The notes: generated by a model from the sequence alone, not told the origin. 64,000 nucleotides of DNA from Acidithiobacillus ferruginosus (GCF_018854495.1 NZ_JABBDR010000010.1:1-64000); one strand, 5' to 3'. Counted from the stretch's first letter, positions 8,514-18,677 are shown. Translations and numbers: made by a program.

Positions 8514-11500
8514 TCAGGCCGGGCGTCGCGCCGCGTGCCGCGCACGCTCCAGGGGGACGACATTATTGACGAGAAGGGTCACCGGCCGATAGCTCCAGTG
8601 CCGGTGTGCCGTGGGTGCTAACGCCGTCAGGGCGGCAATGGCGGCGGGACTCGCCGCAAAGCTCAGGTTTTCCGTCACCCGCAACTGCACGACGATGTCG
8701 TCTGCGACCCGCAAACGCAGGCGCAAGGCCGTTTGGCCGGGGTATTTACGGAGTACGGCAAGCAGATCTTGCGGAGCCATATCTGCGGCAAGTCCCAGCT
8801 CCAAGGTCAATTGGGCAGCCAATTCCTCGCGCGCCTGTGCCGTATCCAGCAGACGCATGGCACTGAGCCGCAGGCCACCAGAATAGCTGTCCTCGCCTAC
8901 CTCACCCAGAACCAGCACCGGCTCCTCACCCTCTCGGATCTTGCCAGCCTGCGCCCAGACCTCGCCAAAGACGACGACCTCCAGCCGCCCCCGACCATCA
9001 TCGAGGGTCAGGAAATAGATACGATCACCGCGCTTGGTCCGGGTGCTGCGCCGCGCTACCACCAACCCCGCCACCAATACCGTGGCCCCGGCACAGACGT
9101 CTCCAAGAGGCATCGTTCCCAGCGCCGTCAGATCATCCCGCAGACTGTCCATGGGGTGACCACTGAGATAGAAGCCCAGGGTTTCCCGTTCCTGACGCAG
9201 GGTTTCGGTGAGGCTCCATGCTTCGGCCGACACCAGCGGTGGCGCTACCCGCAACGCCTCCTGTCCGCTAAACAATGATTCCTGCAGGCTCGTCTGACTG
9301 CTCTGAAACTGCGCCGCTGCTTCCATACAACTGTCCAGGGAAGCGATCAGGCTGGCCCGCGACACGCTCCAGTCATCCATGGCTCCGGCGCGAATCAATG
9401 CCTCCAGGGCACGACGATTGATTTTCTGGGTATCCACCCGGCAGAGCAGGTCGAAAAGATTCAGGAAGGCGCCCCCTCGACGGGCGTCGAGAATCGCCTG
9501 AATGGCCGCCCGTCCCAAGCCCTTGATGGCACCCAGACCAAAGCGGATATCACTATCCCCCTCCGGCCGGAACTCCAGCACACTGTGCTGAACGCTCGGT
9601 GGAGCAATGCGCAGGCCCATGCGCGCGCACTCGGCGATCATCGCCACAACTTTGTCGGTGTGGTCCATATCTGCGGTCAGCACGGCAGACATAAAAAATT
9701 GTGGATAGTGGGCCTTCAGATAAGCGGTCTGGTAGGACACCAGGGCATAGGCTGCCGAGTGGGATTTGTTAAAGCCATATTCGGCAAACTTTTCCATGAG
9801 GTCGAAGATGGCCCCGGCCTGGTCCGCGACCAAACCGTTCTTGTGGGCTCCCTCCAGGAAAATGCTGCGCTGTTTGGCCATTTCCTCCGGCTTTTTCTTG
9901 CCCATGGCCCGCCGCAGTAAATCGGCACCGCCGAGGGAATAACCTGCCAACGCCTGGGCGGACTGCATGACCTGTTCCTGATAGACAATCACCCCATAGG
10001 TTTCCCGGAGAATCGGTGCCAGATCCGGATGCAGATAGGTTACCTGCGCCTTGCCGTGTTTGCGGGCGATGAAATCATCCACCATACCCGACTGTAGCGG
10101 TCCCGGCCGAAACAGGGCGACGAGGGCAACGATATCTTCAAAGGTATCCGGCTGCAGACGCCGCACCAGATCGCGCATACCCGATGATTCCAGTTGGAAG
10201 ACCGCCGCCGTCTCGGTGGACTTGAGCAGGGCAAAAGTCGCCGCATCGTCCAAAGGCAATTGCTGAATATTCACGGGTGCACGACCCGCCGCTGCCGCAT
10301 CGGCATTGATGAGCTTGACCGCCATATCGATGATGGTCAAGGTACGCAGGCCGAGAAAGTCGAACTTCACCAACCCCATCTTTTCTACATCGTCCTTATC
10401 GAGCTGGGTGACATTACCACCGTCTTCAGAGCCGTCGTTAAAGAGTGGCAGGCGGTCAGCCAGTGGCTCCGGGGAGATCACCACACCACCCGCATGGGTC
10501 GAGGCGTGACGTGGCAAACCCTCCAGGCGCAGGGCGATGTCCAGCAGGTCGCGGACGTCGTCTTCCTCAGCCTGGCGTCGCCGCAGCTCCTCCGATTCCT
10601 CCAGGGCCTTCGCCAGGGTCATTCCCAGATCACCCGGCACCAGCTTGGCCAACTGGTCGACAAAGCCATAAGGTAGACCCAGCACCCGACCGACATCACG
10701 CACCACCGCCCGCGCCTTCATCGTCCCAAAGGTGATGATCTGGCCGACCCGGTCACGACCGTATTTGTCGGCCACATACTGAATGACGCGGTCACGCTGA
10801 TCCATGCAGAAATCCACGTCGAAGTCAGGCATGGAAACGCGTTCGGGGTTGAGAAAGCGCTCGAACAACAGGCCATTGCCGATGGGATCGAGATCGGTGA
10901 TCCGTAGTGCGTAGGCCACCAGCGATCCGGCGCCGGAACCACGCCCAGGTCCTACCGGCACGCCATTATTTTTTGCCCACTGGATGAAATCCGCGACGAT
11001 GAGAAAATAACCGGGGAAGCCCATCTGCTGAATGACGCCGACCTCACGCAGCAGGCGCTCGTGATAAGGCAACGTGGCATCGCCACTGATACGCAGCTCC
11101 TGCAAGCGTTCCTGCAGACCTTTTTGCGCCGCGTCGTGCAAATATTCATCCACGGACTGACCGGCGGGAATGGGGTAGTCCGGTAGCGCATAATGCCCGA
11201 GCACCAGCTCCATATTACAGCGTCGCGCAATTTCGACGGTATTGTCGCAAGCTTCCGGTAGGTCCGCAAAACGCTCTCGCATTTCTTCGGGGTCCGGCAG
11301 GCGGTGCTCCGGCGTAAAACGCCGCGGACGGCGCGGATCGTCCAGGGTAACGCCCGCAGAAATACACTGTCGCGCATCGAAGGCCGCAAAGTCCGCCGCA
11401 TCGAGAAAGTGGGCGTTGTTGGTGGCCACCAGCGGTAAATCGAGTTTTTCCGCCAGCGCCACCGTAGCCTGGACCAGGGCCTCCTGCCCCGCCTCACCGT

Positions 11501-12017
11501 TGCGCTGCACTTCCAGATAAAAACGTTCCGGGAAAAGCCTTGCGTAGCATCGCGCCCGGCTTTCCGCCTGTTGCGGATGGCGCTGCAGGGCACGCCCGAT
11601 CTCCCCCTGCCCTGCCGCAGACAGGGCAATGAGACCGTCGCTCGACCCTTCCAGCCATGCCGCGTCGATCTGCGGACGGCCGTGACGACTGCCCTCCAGG
11701 TAAGCCCGGCTGAGCAGGCGGCTGAGGTTACGGTAGCCGGTTTTGTCCATGCACAGCAGGATCAGGCCGACCGGCTGCCCCGGCTCTGCCACATCATGCA
11801 CCCAGACTTCACTGCCAATCAATGGCTTGACGCCCTGTCCCCGGGCAGCATTATAAAATTTCACCAGGGCAAAAAGGTTGCCGTGATCCGTGATCGCCAC
11901 GGCCGGCATGCCCCGCTCCGCGCAGCGTCTGGCCAGCGCCTTGACCGGAATGATTCCGTCTTCCAGGGAGTATTCGGAGTGTACGTGCAGATGGACGAAC
12001 TGCGGCGCACGCATCAT
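8514..12017 (-). CDS. dnaE: DNA polymerase III subunit alpha
   Basis: Catalytic subunit of the replicative polymerase, 1167 residues. An N-terminal PHP domain starts with HLHVHSEYS. The polymerase core has GRGSGAGSLVAYAL and MPDFDVDFCMDQR with the catalytic aspartates, and there is the usual middle segment KKKPEEMAKQR. A C-terminal OB-fold region and tau-binding tail follow (VLVAGLVVARRSTRTKRG). The open frame begins 18 codons upstream, but ATG 12017 overlaps the rnhB stop as ATGA and gives the normal N-terminus. Gene order rnhB-dnaE-accA is common in proteobacteria. Confidence 0.96.
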   Translation of the reverse strand: MMRAPQFVHLHVHSEYSLEDGIIPVKALARRCAERGMPAVAITDHGNLFALVKFYNAARGQGVKPLIGSEVWVHDVAEPGQPVGLILLCMDKTGYRNLSRLLSRAYLEGSRHGRPQIDAAWLEGSSDGLIALSAAGQGEIGRALQRHPQQAESRARCYARLFPERFYLEVQRNGEAGQEALVQATVALAEKLDLPLVATNNAHFLDAADFAAFDARQCISAGVTLDDPRRPRRFTPEHRLPDPEEMRERFADLPEACDNTVEIARRCNMELVLGHYALPDYPIPAGQSVDEYLHDAAQKGLQERLQELRISGDATLPYHERLLREVGVIQQMGFPGYFLIVADFIQWAKNNGVPVGPGRGSGAGSLVAYALRITDLDPIGNGLLFERFLNPERVSMPDFDVDFCMDQRDRVIQYVADKYGRDRVGQIITFGTMKARAVVRDVGRVLGLPYGFVDQLAKLVPGDLGMTLAKALEESEELRRRQAEEDDVRDLLDIALRLEGLPRHASTHAGGVVISPEPLADRLPLFNDGSEDGGNVTQLDKDDVEKMGLVKFDFLGLRTLTIIDMAVKLINADAAAAGRAPVNIQQLPLDDAATFALLKSTETAAVFQLESSGMRDLVRRLQPDTFEDIVALVALFRPGPLQSGMVDDFIARKHGKAQVTYLHPDLAPILRETYGVIVYQEQVMQSAQALAGYSLGGADLLRRAMGKKKPEEMAKQRSIFLEGAHKNGLVADQAGAIFDLMEKFAEYGFNKSHSAAYALVSYQTAYLKAHYPQFFMSAVLTADMDHTDKVVAMIAECARMGLRIAPPSVQHSVLEFRPEGDSDIRFGLGAIKGLGRAAIQAILDARRGGAFLNLFDLLCRVDTQKINRRALEALIRAGAMDDWSVSRASLIASLDSCMEAAAQFQSSQTSLQESLFSGQEALRVAPPLVSAEAWSLTETLRQERETLGFYLSGHPMDSLRDDLTALGTMPLGDVCAGATVLVAGLVVARRSTRTKRGDRIYFLTLDDGRGRLEVVVFGEVWAQAGKIREGEEPVLVLGEVGEDSYSGGLRLSAMRLLDTAQAREELAAQLTLELGLAADMAPQDLLAVLRKYPGQTALRLRLRVADDIVVQLRVTENLSFAASPAAIAALTALAPTAHRHWSYRPVTLLVNNVVPLERARHAARRPA

Positions 12018-12604
12018 TGCGTCTCCCAGGCCTGGTCGACGGGTCCGAAGCCGCGCCGATGCAGGGCACAAGGACCCCAGCGCCGCAATGCCTGGAGATG
12101 CACCGCCGTGCCGTAACCCATATGCCGCGCCAGCCCATATTGAGGGTAATATCGGTCGAGCAACTGCATCTCCTCATCCCGTGTCACCTTGGCCAGAATA
12201 CCTGCCGCAGCGATGGCGTCCACCCGGCCATCGCCGCCCACCAGCGTCTCTACCTGCCAACCGGGAGGCGATTGATTGCCGTCGACGAGAATCCGCCGAG
12301 GCTGCCGGGGCAGGCCGACGATAGCCCGCGCCATGGCACGCAACGACGCCTGGAGAATATTGTAGCGCTCAATCTCCCAGACCGCAGCCCGGGCTACCGA
12401 CCAGGCCAGGGCCTCATTGCGGATACGTGCGGCCCAATATGTCCGTGCGGCCGCCGTCATTTTCTTGGAATCGTCCAGACCGTGAAGAGGTACGCGCAGA
12501 ATTACCGCCGCTGCCACCACCGGACCCGCCAAGGGCCCTCGCCCCGCCTCATCCACACCCGCGCACCAGGGTCCATAGTGTTCCAGGATTGGGGCGCTTT
12601 TCAT
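12014..12604 (-). CDS. rnhB: Ribonuclease HII
   Basis: Endonuclease of 196 residues that cuts the RNA strand of RNA-DNA hybrids, including single ribonucleotides in DNA. It opens with AGVDEAGRGPLAGPVVAAAVIL, where the DEAGRG motif carries two acidic metal ligands. Later come the region LVDGN and the AAAGILAKVTRDEEM helix with the fourth acidic residue. Open frame continues 75 codons upstream inside lpxB in another reading, but ATG 12604 fits the family. It is 13 bases after the lpxB stop and overlaps dnaE by 4 bases. Confidence 0.94.
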   Translation of the reverse strand: MKSAPILEHYGPWCAGVDEAGRGPLAGPVVAAAVILRVPLHGLDDSKKMTAAARTYWAARIRNEALAWSVARAAVWEIERYNILQASLRAMARAIVGLPRQPRRILVDGNQSPPGWQVETLVGGDGRVDAIAAAGILAKVTRDEEMQLLDRYYPQYGLARHMGYGTAVHLQALRRWGPCALHRRGFGPVDQAWETQ

Positions 12605-12617
12605 GGCGTTACCGTTT

Positions 12618-13745
12618 TCATGCCAGCATCTCTCGGAGCACCTGCTGCAACTGCTCGGGAGGATCGCCTTCCAGCAGGCTGCGCAGTTTCTGCAATTTCG
12701 CCACCTGCTCGGAACCCGCCGGACCCAAAAGCGCCGCCAGTGCACCAGCCACCTGGGCGGGCTCGAAGGCCTGCTGGAGGAATTCCGGGTATACGGCCTC
12801 TTTGAGCAAAATATTGGGCATGGCCACAAAGGGGGTCTTCACCAGTCTTCGGACGAAAGCAAAGGTGAGTGCGTTCAAAACATAGACGACAACCGCCGGA
12901 CGCTGCATGAGTGCCGTTTCGAGTGTGGCGGTACCGGAGGCGACCAGTACCACGTCAGCGGCTGCCAGCACGGTTTGCGTCTGAGCGACCACCAACTGCG
13001 CATCTTCCGGCCCCGCACCCTGTTTCCAGAGCTGCTCCCAGAGGGGGCGTAACTCCTCCTTGGCCAAGGCCACCAGAATCCGCAGTTCCGGCATTTGTTT
13101 GCGCAAACGTCGCGCCGTTTCCGCATAGCGTAGAGTCAGACGTTCCAGCTCACCGCGGCGACTGCCCGGCAGGAGCGCAAGCACCGGCCCCCCTGCCCTC
13201 AGTCCCAGTGCCGCCCGCGCGTCCATCCCATACTGCGCCGTCGCAGTCTGCGCCAGCAAGGGATGGGCCAGCACATGCACCGGCACCCCCGCCTGTGCAT
13301 AAATGGGCACCTCAAAAGGAAAAAGCACCAGCATGTGGTCCACTACGCGCTTGATCTGATGAATTCGCTGCGAGCGCCAGGCCCAGATCTGTGGACCCAC
13401 CACATAGAGCACCCGAATGCCCATCTGCTTAGCCATCTTGGCAATGTGCAGATTGAAAGCAGGATGGTCAATCAGCACTACGCAAGCCGGCCGTTCCACC
13501 TGCAGATGCTGCCGAATCTGCCCATAAAGCCTGCGCAGGCGACCGTAGTGCCGCAAGACTTCGACCAACCCGATCATCGCCAGCACTTCACCATTGGCAA
13601 TATTTTGCACGCCCGCCGCCTGCAGACGGGATCCGACCACCCCAGACCATTGCAGATCAAGTCCCGCCTGCGCGGCATTCGCCATAATTTCCAGCCCGAG
13701 ATTTTCGCCGGAACGCTCTACCGCGAGGATAAAGGCCTTGCTCAA
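12618..13745 (-). CDS. lpxB: Lipid-A-disaccharide synthase
   Basis: GT19 transferase of 375 residues that condenses UDP-diacylglucosamine with lipid X to give the lipid A disaccharide. Recognised segments are ERSGENLG (the equivalent of the usual GEASGDxLG, with Asp replaced by Glu), MIGLVEVL, IDHPAFNL, PQIWAWRSQR, LLPGSRRGEL and VASGTATLE. The likely start is TTG 13745, four bases after gnnB; ATG codons occur only well inside the conserved part. In this organism the donors are expected to carry the GlcNAc3N sugar made by GnnA and GnnB next door. Confidence 0.93.
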   Translation of the reverse strand: MSKAFILAVERSGENLGLEIMANAAQAGLDLQWSGVVGSRLQAAGVQNIANGEVLAMIGLVEVLRHYGRLRRLYGQIRQHLQVERPACVVLIDHPAFNLHIAKMAKQMGIRVLYVVGPQIWAWRSQRIHQIKRVVDHMLVLFPFEVPIYAQAGVPVHVLAHPLLAQTATAQYGMDARAALGLRAGGPVLALLPGSRRGELERLTLRYAETARRLRKQMPELRILVALAKEELRPLWEQLWKQGAGPEDAQLVVAQTQTVLAAADVVLVASGTATLETALMQRPAVVVYVLNALTFAFVRRLVKTPFVAMPNILLKEAVYPEFLQQAFEPAQVAGALAALLGPAGSEQVAKLQKLRSLLEGDPPEQLQQVLREMLA

Positions 13746-13749
13746 GGCC

Positions 13750-14859
13750 CTAGCCGTGCAGGGTGCGACGGATCACGGTAGCGATCCTGGCTATCTGCTC
13801 CTCACGCAGTTCCGGGAACATGGGCAGAGAGAGCACCCGCTCCGCCAGACGCTCTGCCACCGGACAATGGGCTTGGGCCTGGTGCGCAAACATCTTTTGC
13901 AGGTGTCCTGGAATCGGATAGTAAATGGCGCTGGCAATGCCTTCGGCATGGAGGGCGGCCTTCACCGCATCCCGCGCATTCAACTGAATGGTGAACTGAT
14001 GGAATACGTGGTGATAACCTGCTGGAGCTTCCGGCAATTGCAGGTCGAGACCCACCAGATGCTCGGCGTACCACCCTGCCGCCTGCCGCCGTCCGTTGTT
14101 ATAGGCCGCGAGATGTGGAAACTCCGCCCGAAGAATCACCGCCTGCATTTCGTCGAGACGACTGTTATAGCCCAATACGTCATGGTGGTAGGTCTGCCAG
14201 GAACCATGGTTGCGCAGCCCGCGCAATTTGCGTTCCAGCTCCGCATCCGCCGTCACCACCATGCCGCCGTCTCCGGCAGCGCCAAGATTTTTGCTGGGAA
14301 AGAAAGAAAAACAACCGATGTCGCCAAAGCTGCCCACCCCTTGTCCGTGAATTTCGGCACCAATGGCCTGGGCACAGTCCTCAATCACCCGCAAACCATG
14401 CTTCTGAGCAAGCGCCATGATGCCGGGCATATCTGCCGGCAATCCGTAGAGATGTACGGGGATGATCGCTTTGGTCCGCGGCGTAATGGCGGCCTCGATA
14501 CCGGCCGCGGTCATGGCGTAAAAACGATCATCCACATCCACAAAAACCGGCGTGGCACCCACATAAAGAACCGCTTCCGCAGTCGCAATGAACGTGAAGG
14601 TCGGGACGATCACCTCGTCGCCGGGACCGATCTCCAGGGCACGCAGGGCCAGCATCAGGGCGTCCGTACCGGAAGCGCAGCCCACACCGTGGGCAACACC
14701 GGAGAGACCCGCCACCTCCGCCTCTAGCGCACGCCCCTGATTTCCCAGGATAAAGCTGGCATCGTCCAGAATTTTCCCTATCCCCGTCAATATTTCATCC
14801 CGCAGCGGCGCAAAATGCGCCCGCAAATCGACCATGGGAATTGCTGTATTTTGAGTCAT
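13750..14859 (-). CDS. gnnB: PLP aminotransferase GnnB, forming UDP-GlcNAc3N for amide-linked lipid A
   Basis: DegT/DnrJ/EryC1 sugar aminotransferase of 369 residues. The PLP lysine is in FFPSKNLGAAGDGG near residue 185, with IEDCAQAIG upstream and CASGTDALMLAL binding the cofactor phosphate. In A. ferrooxidans GnnB transaminates the 3-keto sugar made by GnnA to UDP-2-acetamido-3-amino-2,3-dideoxyglucose, so LpxA then builds an amide instead of an ester. The specific call rests on its position between gnnA and lpxB inside the lpx operon. Alone, the sequence would only say sugar-nucleotide aminotransferase. Confidence 0.88.
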   Translation of the reverse strand: MTQNTAIPMVDLRAHFAPLRDEILTGIGKILDDASFILGNQGRALEAEVAGLSGVAHGVGCASGTDALMLALRALEIGPGDEVIVPTFTFIATAEAVLYVGATPVFVDVDDRFYAMTAAGIEAAITPRTKAIIPVHLYGLPADMPGIMALAQKHGLRVIEDCAQAIGAEIHGQGVGSFGDIGCFSFFPSKNLGAAGDGGMVVTADAELERKLRGLRNHGSWQTYHHDVLGYNSRLDEMQAVILRAEFPHLAAYNNGRRQAAGWYAEHLVGLDLQLPEAPAGYHHVFHQFTIQLNARDAVKAALHAEGIASAIYYPIPGHLQKMFAHQAQAHCPVAERLAERVLSLPMFPELREEQIARIATVIRRTLHG

Positions 14860-14904
14860 GCATCACCGTCCGAAAGAAACGTCAAAACCCGCACCGGCAT
14901 ACGC

Positions 14905-15846
14905 TCAAGGCTGCAGAAAGGCCTCCACGGCTACCCGCACCTGCAGCGCCGCGGCCAGCACCCGCCGACCCGCGATGCCATCGCAAAACACCGGCCGGTG
15001 CGCTACGATGGCGTTCAGGAAATCCTCAATCTCCGCCGCCAAGGCATCGCGTTTGGGCAGGTCCACAGCCTCATCACGTACACCGGGAATTCCCGGCACT
15101 GTCCCCGCACCGCGATGGTAGATATGCAGGGTGTTGTTGAGGAAATCCACCGAAGCATAACGATCCTGCCAAAAGATACGCATGCGCCGCGCAGGCTCCC
15201 GCACTACCCGGGAGGCCGCCAGGTTGGCCACGGTGCCGTTGTTCAGGGTCATCCAGGCAGTGGCCATGTCCGCCTTGTCCGTTACCGCCGCGACACCCAC
15301 GGCACGCACGTCCACGGGTTCGGCGCCGGTCAGCAGCAACGTCAGGTCCAGATCATGAATCATCAGATCCATGATCACGTCGATATCCAGCGAGCGTGGC
15401 TTGAAAGGCGCCAGGCGCTCCGCTTCCAGGTAGCGAGGCGCACCAAAGCCTGCCTGCCGCAAATGCTGAATGGCTGGGTGTACCCGCTTGATATGACCAA
15501 TCGCCAGCACCAGATGGCGCTCCTGCGCCATACCAATCAGGGCATCTGCTTCTTCGGTATCCAGGGTAAAGGGTTTTTCGATCAGACAATGCACCCCCGC
15601 CTGCATCGCCACTTCCGCCACCGCGAAGTGGGTGGAGGTGGGGGTGACAATGGACACCGCATCTACTTCGGCCAGTAACGCATCAACGCTGGGGAAAGCA
15701 CGGCACCGCAATTCGCCGGCAACCTCCGTGGCCCGTTCCGCGTTCTCGTCAAAAACCCCTGCCAGTTGTGAGATTGCGGCATATTTCTGCGCGTGAAAGC
15801 GCCCCAGATGGCCCACACCAATGACCCCGGTTCTCATATTGATCAT
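14905..15846 (-). CDS. gnnA: NAD-dependent oxidoreductase GnnA, first step of UDP-GlcNAc3N synthesis
   Basis: Gfo/Idh/MocA-type dehydrogenase of 313 residues. The Rossmann motif GVIGVGHLGRFHAQKY is at residues 7-22, followed by VDAVSIVTPTSTH and the catalytic-loop EKPFTLD, the EKP motif of the family. In A. ferrooxidans GnnA oxidises the 3-OH of UDP-GlcNAc, after which GnnB adds an amine. The ATG overlaps the lpxA stop by 4 bases and gnnB follows 45 bases downstream, so synthesis of the unusual sugar is wired into the lipid A operon. Confidence 0.88.
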   Translation of the reverse strand: MINMRTGVIGVGHLGRFHAQKYAAISQLAGVFDENAERATEVAGELRCRAFPSVDALLAEVDAVSIVTPTSTHFAVAEVAMQAGVHCLIEKPFTLDTEEADALIGMAQERHLVLAIGHIKRVHPAIQHLRQAGFGAPRYLEAERLAPFKPRSLDIDVIMDLMIHDLDLTLLLTGAEPVDVRAVGVAAVTDKADMATAWMTLNNGTVANLAASRVVREPARRMRIFWQDRYASVDFLNNTLHIYHRGAGTVPGIPGVRDEAVDLPKRDALAAEIEDFLNAIVAHRPVFCDGIAGRRVLAAALQVRVAVEAFLQP

Positions 15847-16625
15847 GGCCGCGTAATCCCGCGTCGGCTATTACGAATAAAGTCCAGGAGATAGGCGACT
15901 TCCGGCGCATTCAGACCACGTTGCGACACTTCATCCATGGCATCCTCCAGTCTCAGCCCGGAACGGAAAAGCAGGCGGTACGCCCGTTTGATCTGCAAGA
16001 TGGTCTCCCGGGAGATACCGCGACGTGCGAGACCGCGTACATTGATCCCATGCAGGCTGGCATGGTTGCCTGCCGCCATCATAAAAGGTGGAATATCCAA
16101 AGGTGCCATGGTCCCGCCGCCCAATATCGCGTGCGCCCCCACCCGAGCGTACTGATGTACCGCCGACAGGCCTCCGAGGATGGCGTGATCTTCGACACTG
16201 ACATGACCGGCAAGCGTTGCGGCATTGGCCATTACCACCTGATCGCCGATGGAACAGTCGTGCGCCACGTGGCAGTAAGCCATGAGGAGGTTGTGATGAC
16301 CGATCCGCGTTATCCCGCCGCCTTTCACCGTACCGCGATTGATGGTCACAAACTCGCGTATCGTATTGTACGATCCGATTTCGAGTATCGTAGGTTCACC
16401 CGCGTAGCCCAGATCCTGTGGAGCCGTGCCGACGGACGCAAACTGAAAAATTTCGTTATGGGCACCAAGGCGGCTAGGACCTTCGATCACGGTATTCGCG
16501 CCGATCTTGCAGTGATCGCCGATTTCCACTCCGGCCCCAATGACGGCAAAAGGTCCGATGGTGCATCCTTCTCCAATCTGAACCGAGGGATCGACGATGG
16601 CCTGCGGATGAATCTGCACCGTCAT
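15843..16625 (-). CDS. lpxA: Acyl-ACP--UDP-sugar O/N-acyltransferase LpxA
   Basis: First lipid A enzyme, 260 residues, a left-handed beta-helix trimer. Hexapeptide repeats run through residues about 5-180 (IHPQAIVDPSVQIG, VEIGDHCKIGANTV). The catalytic His is in CHVAHDC, matching AHDC of E. coli LpxA. A helical C-terminal domain follows. The frame opens 28 codons earlier, but ATG 16625 overlaps the fabZ stop as ATGA and starts MTVQIHPQA as expected. The A. ferrooxidans enzyme is known to prefer UDP-GlcNAc3N; here that preference is inferred from neighbouring gnnA and gnnB. Confidence 0.94.
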   Translation of the reverse strand: MTVQIHPQAIVDPSVQIGEGCTIGPFAVIGAGVEIGDHCKIGANTVIEGPSRLGAHNEIFQFASVGTAPQDLGYAGEPTILEIGSYNTIREFVTINRGTVKGGGITRIGHHNLLMAYCHVAHDCSIGDQVVMANAATLAGHVSVEDHAILGGLSAVHQYARVGAHAILGGGTMAPLDIPPFMMAAGNHASLHGINVRGLARRGISRETILQIKRAYRLLFRSGLRLEDAMDEVSQRGLNAPEVAYLLDFIRNSRRGITRP

Positions 16626-17068
16626 TGGACATGCTCGCGCAAGGTGGCCATCAGCAGCGCAGAGGCGACTTCCACCCCATCGACCAGCGCCGACGTTTCC
16701 ATCAGCCACATGCCCGAACGCCGGCGGCTCACGTTGGCGATGAGCTCCAATTGATCGCCCGGCGTCACCGGTTTGCGGAAGCGGGCCTTGTCGATCCCGG
16801 CAAAATAAACCGCCGCATTCTCTCCGTACTTATCCTCGGAAACAAAGGCGAGGATCGCCGCCGCCTGGGCAAGCGCTTCGATGATGAGTACGCCCGGCAT
16901 CACCGGAAATCCCGGGAAATGGCCCTGAAAATGCGGTTCGTTCATGGTGACGTTTTTCAGCGCGCGCAAACGTTTTCCTATCTCCATTTCAACGACACGA
17001 TCCACCAGCAGAAATGGGTAGCGATGTGGCAAGCGTTTAAGAATATCCTGAATATTCAGCTCATTCAC
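16622..17068 (-). CDS. fabZ: 3-hydroxyacyl-ACP dehydratase FabZ
   Basis: Hot-dog-fold dehydratase of fatty acid elongation, 148 residues from the chosen start. It has [13 protein letters not shown], the catalytic-His motif [11 protein letters not shown] with the active Glu in EALAQ, and [13 protein letters not shown]. The open frame extends to a TTG at 17107, but GTG 17068 has CGGAGAG about 10 bases upstream and gives the usual short N-terminus. This start overlaps the lpxD end by 8 bases. The lpxD-fabZ-lpxA order is the standard proteobacterial arrangement. Confidence 0.93.
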   Translation of the reverse strand: MNELNIQDILKRLPHRYPFLLVDRVVEMEIGKRLRALKNVTMNEPHFQGHFPGFPVMPGVLIIEALAQAAAILAFVSEDKYGENAAVYFAGIDKARFRKPVTPGDQLELIANVSRRRSGMWLMETSALVDGVEVASALLMATLREHVQ

Positions 17069-18122
17069 GGTCAGGGGGCTCTCCGTTAGTAGATAAATCC
17101 TGTTCAAGTGTGCGCTCGACGCGCTTCATTCGGCGGAACAAGGTGTCCAGTCCGTCAAGACGCGCGGCGATACGTCTCCAGTGGCTTGCCTCCTGTACAG
17201 GGATCACCCCCGAATATACACCGGCGCGACGCAAGGAATGGGTCACCGCGCTCTGCCCGGCGATCACACAGCCATCGGCGATTTCCAGGTGACCGGCAAT
17301 GCCCACCTGACCGCCGATACGGCAGTGCCGGCCAATCCGCACGCTCCCCGCAATCCCTGTCTGTCCGGCGACAACCGTATGGGCGCCGATCTGGACGTTG
17401 TGTCCGATTTGCACCAGATTGTCTATTTTCACCCCGTCTTCGATCACCGTATCTGCCAGCGCACCGCGGTCGATACAGGAGTTGGCACCAACCTCCACGT
17501 TATTTCCAATAAGTACCCGACCCACCTGCGGGATCTTCAAAAAGCGGCCATCTGCCTCTGCAAAACCAAAGCCATCGGCGCCAATCACCACACCCGCGTG
17601 GAGGACGCAGCCGGCGCCCACTTTGCAGCCCCCATAAATCTTCACGCCGGGATAAAGATGTGACCCCTGTCCCACCTCCGCACCCGCGCCAACAAAGGTA
17701 CCGGCCTCCAGCCAGACGCCTTTCGCAATCACCGCTCCGGCGCCAATCTGCACATGCGCATCGATGCGCGCGCCCGGATCCACCTGGGCGTCACGCGCCA
17801 GTTGTGCCGTATGATGCAATCCGGGCCGAGGGGCAACCTGCGGATAGATGTGCTGCATGACCCGCGCAAATGCCGCGTAGGGATTGTCCGTCAAAAGGCA
17901 GTTTCCGGAAAACTGCTCCGCTTCCTGGGGAGCAATCAGTATGGCGCCTGCTTTGCTCGTTTTTAACAGACCTCGCAAATGCATGTCGTGATAAAAAGTG
18001 AGATCCCCGCTGCCGGCTGTATCGAGCGGCGCCACAGCGCTGATCTGATACCCGGCGTCGCCGCGCAATTCAGCGCCTGCCACCTGCGCCAGATCGCCAA
18101 GGAGATACACGCCGTGCGCCAT
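17061..18122 (-). CDS. lpxD: UDP-3-O-(3-hydroxyacyl)glucosamine N-acyltransferase
   Basis: Third lipid A enzyme, 353 residues. The N-terminal uridine-binding domain ([12 protein letters not shown]...DLTFY) is followed by hexapeptide repeats over about residues 100-300 and a helical C-terminus. The catalytic-His segment is [14 protein letters not shown] 18122 lies one base after the skp stop; another in-frame ATG at 18137 is possible but would overlap skp. It adds the N2 acyl chain to the sugar; with GlcNAc3N substrates the product carries two amides. Confidence 0.93.
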   Translation of the reverse strand: MAHGVYLLGDLAQVAGAELRGDAGYQISAVAPLDTAGSGDLTFYHDMHLRGLLKTSKAGAILIAPQEAEQFSGNCLLTDNPYAAFARVMQHIYPQVAPRPGLHHTAQLARDAQVDPGARIDAHVQIGAGAVIAKGVWLEAGTFVGAGAEVGQGSHLYPGVKIYGGCKVGAGCVLHAGVVIGADGFGFAEADGRFLKIPQVGRVLIGNNVEVGANSCIDRGALADTVIEDGVKIDNLVQIGHNVQIGAHTVVAGQTGIAGSVRIGRHCRIGGQVGIAGHLEIADGCVIAGQSAVTHSLRRAGVYSGVIPVQEASHWRRIAARLDGLDTLFRRMKRVERTLEQDLSTNGEPPDRE

Positions 18123-18123
18123 C

Positions 18124-18660
18124 CTATTTACCACCATTCATTTTACCGGTGGCAGGTTTGTTCTCCATCGCTGCCACCACCTGCGGAGTGATATCGATGG
18201 CGCCATTGACATAAAGCACAGACTTGTCATTGAGGATCACCGTATAATGCCCGGCGCGCCCGATCCTGCTCACCACTTTGACCAACCGGTCCTGAATGCC
18301 TTTCAGAATCTGATTGCGCTGATAATTGAGGGTATCCTGGGCTTGGCGCTGGAACTGCTGCAAATGGAGAATCATGCCCTGCAATTGCGCCTCCCTTTCC
18401 TGCCGCTGCGCATTCGTCAGATGTGGAAAATCTTTTTCCAGGGTCTTTTGAAATGCGTCGATCTGCTGGCGCCTGGCCTCCATCTCCTTCTGCTTCGCCT
18501 CTACCTGTTTGTTGAGGCTGGCTGCGCCAGCCTGTGCCTCAGGCAATTCGCGCAACGCGCGGTCGAGATCCACAAAGCCGATCTTCAGCGGGTCTGCCCA
18601 CGCTGCGATAGACGTCAGCGTCAACAGGAGAACGACCCCGAGACGCAGTCGCCTTTTCAT
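18124..18660 (-). CDS. skp: Periplasmic OmpH/Skp-family chaperone
   Basis: Protein of 178 residues with a signal peptide (KRR, hydrophobic core, cleavage after AWA). The conserved start of mature OmpH follows ([17 protein letters not shown]). The middle is a long charged coiled coil (about residues 55-130), the tentacle arms that hold unfolded outer-membrane proteins. The frame opens seven codons earlier, but ATG 18660 starts the signal peptide. It sits between bamA and lpxD, the typical place for skp. Confidence 0.9.
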   Translation of the reverse strand: MKRRLRLGVVLLLTLTSIAAWADPLKIGFVDLDRALRELPEAQAGAASLNKQVEAKQKEMEARRQQIDAFQKTLEKDFPHLTNAQRQEREAQLQGMILHLQQFQRQAQDTLNYQRNQILKGIQDRLVKVVSRIGRAGHYTVILNDKSVLYVNGAIDITPQVVAAMENKPATGKMNGGK

Positions 18661-18677
18661 ACCCCGACACCACACCG

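Noticed and set aside
12604..12829. A 75-codon N-terminal extension of rnhB
   Set aside because: It overlaps lpxB in another frame and is not RNase HII-like; ATG 12604 fits the family.
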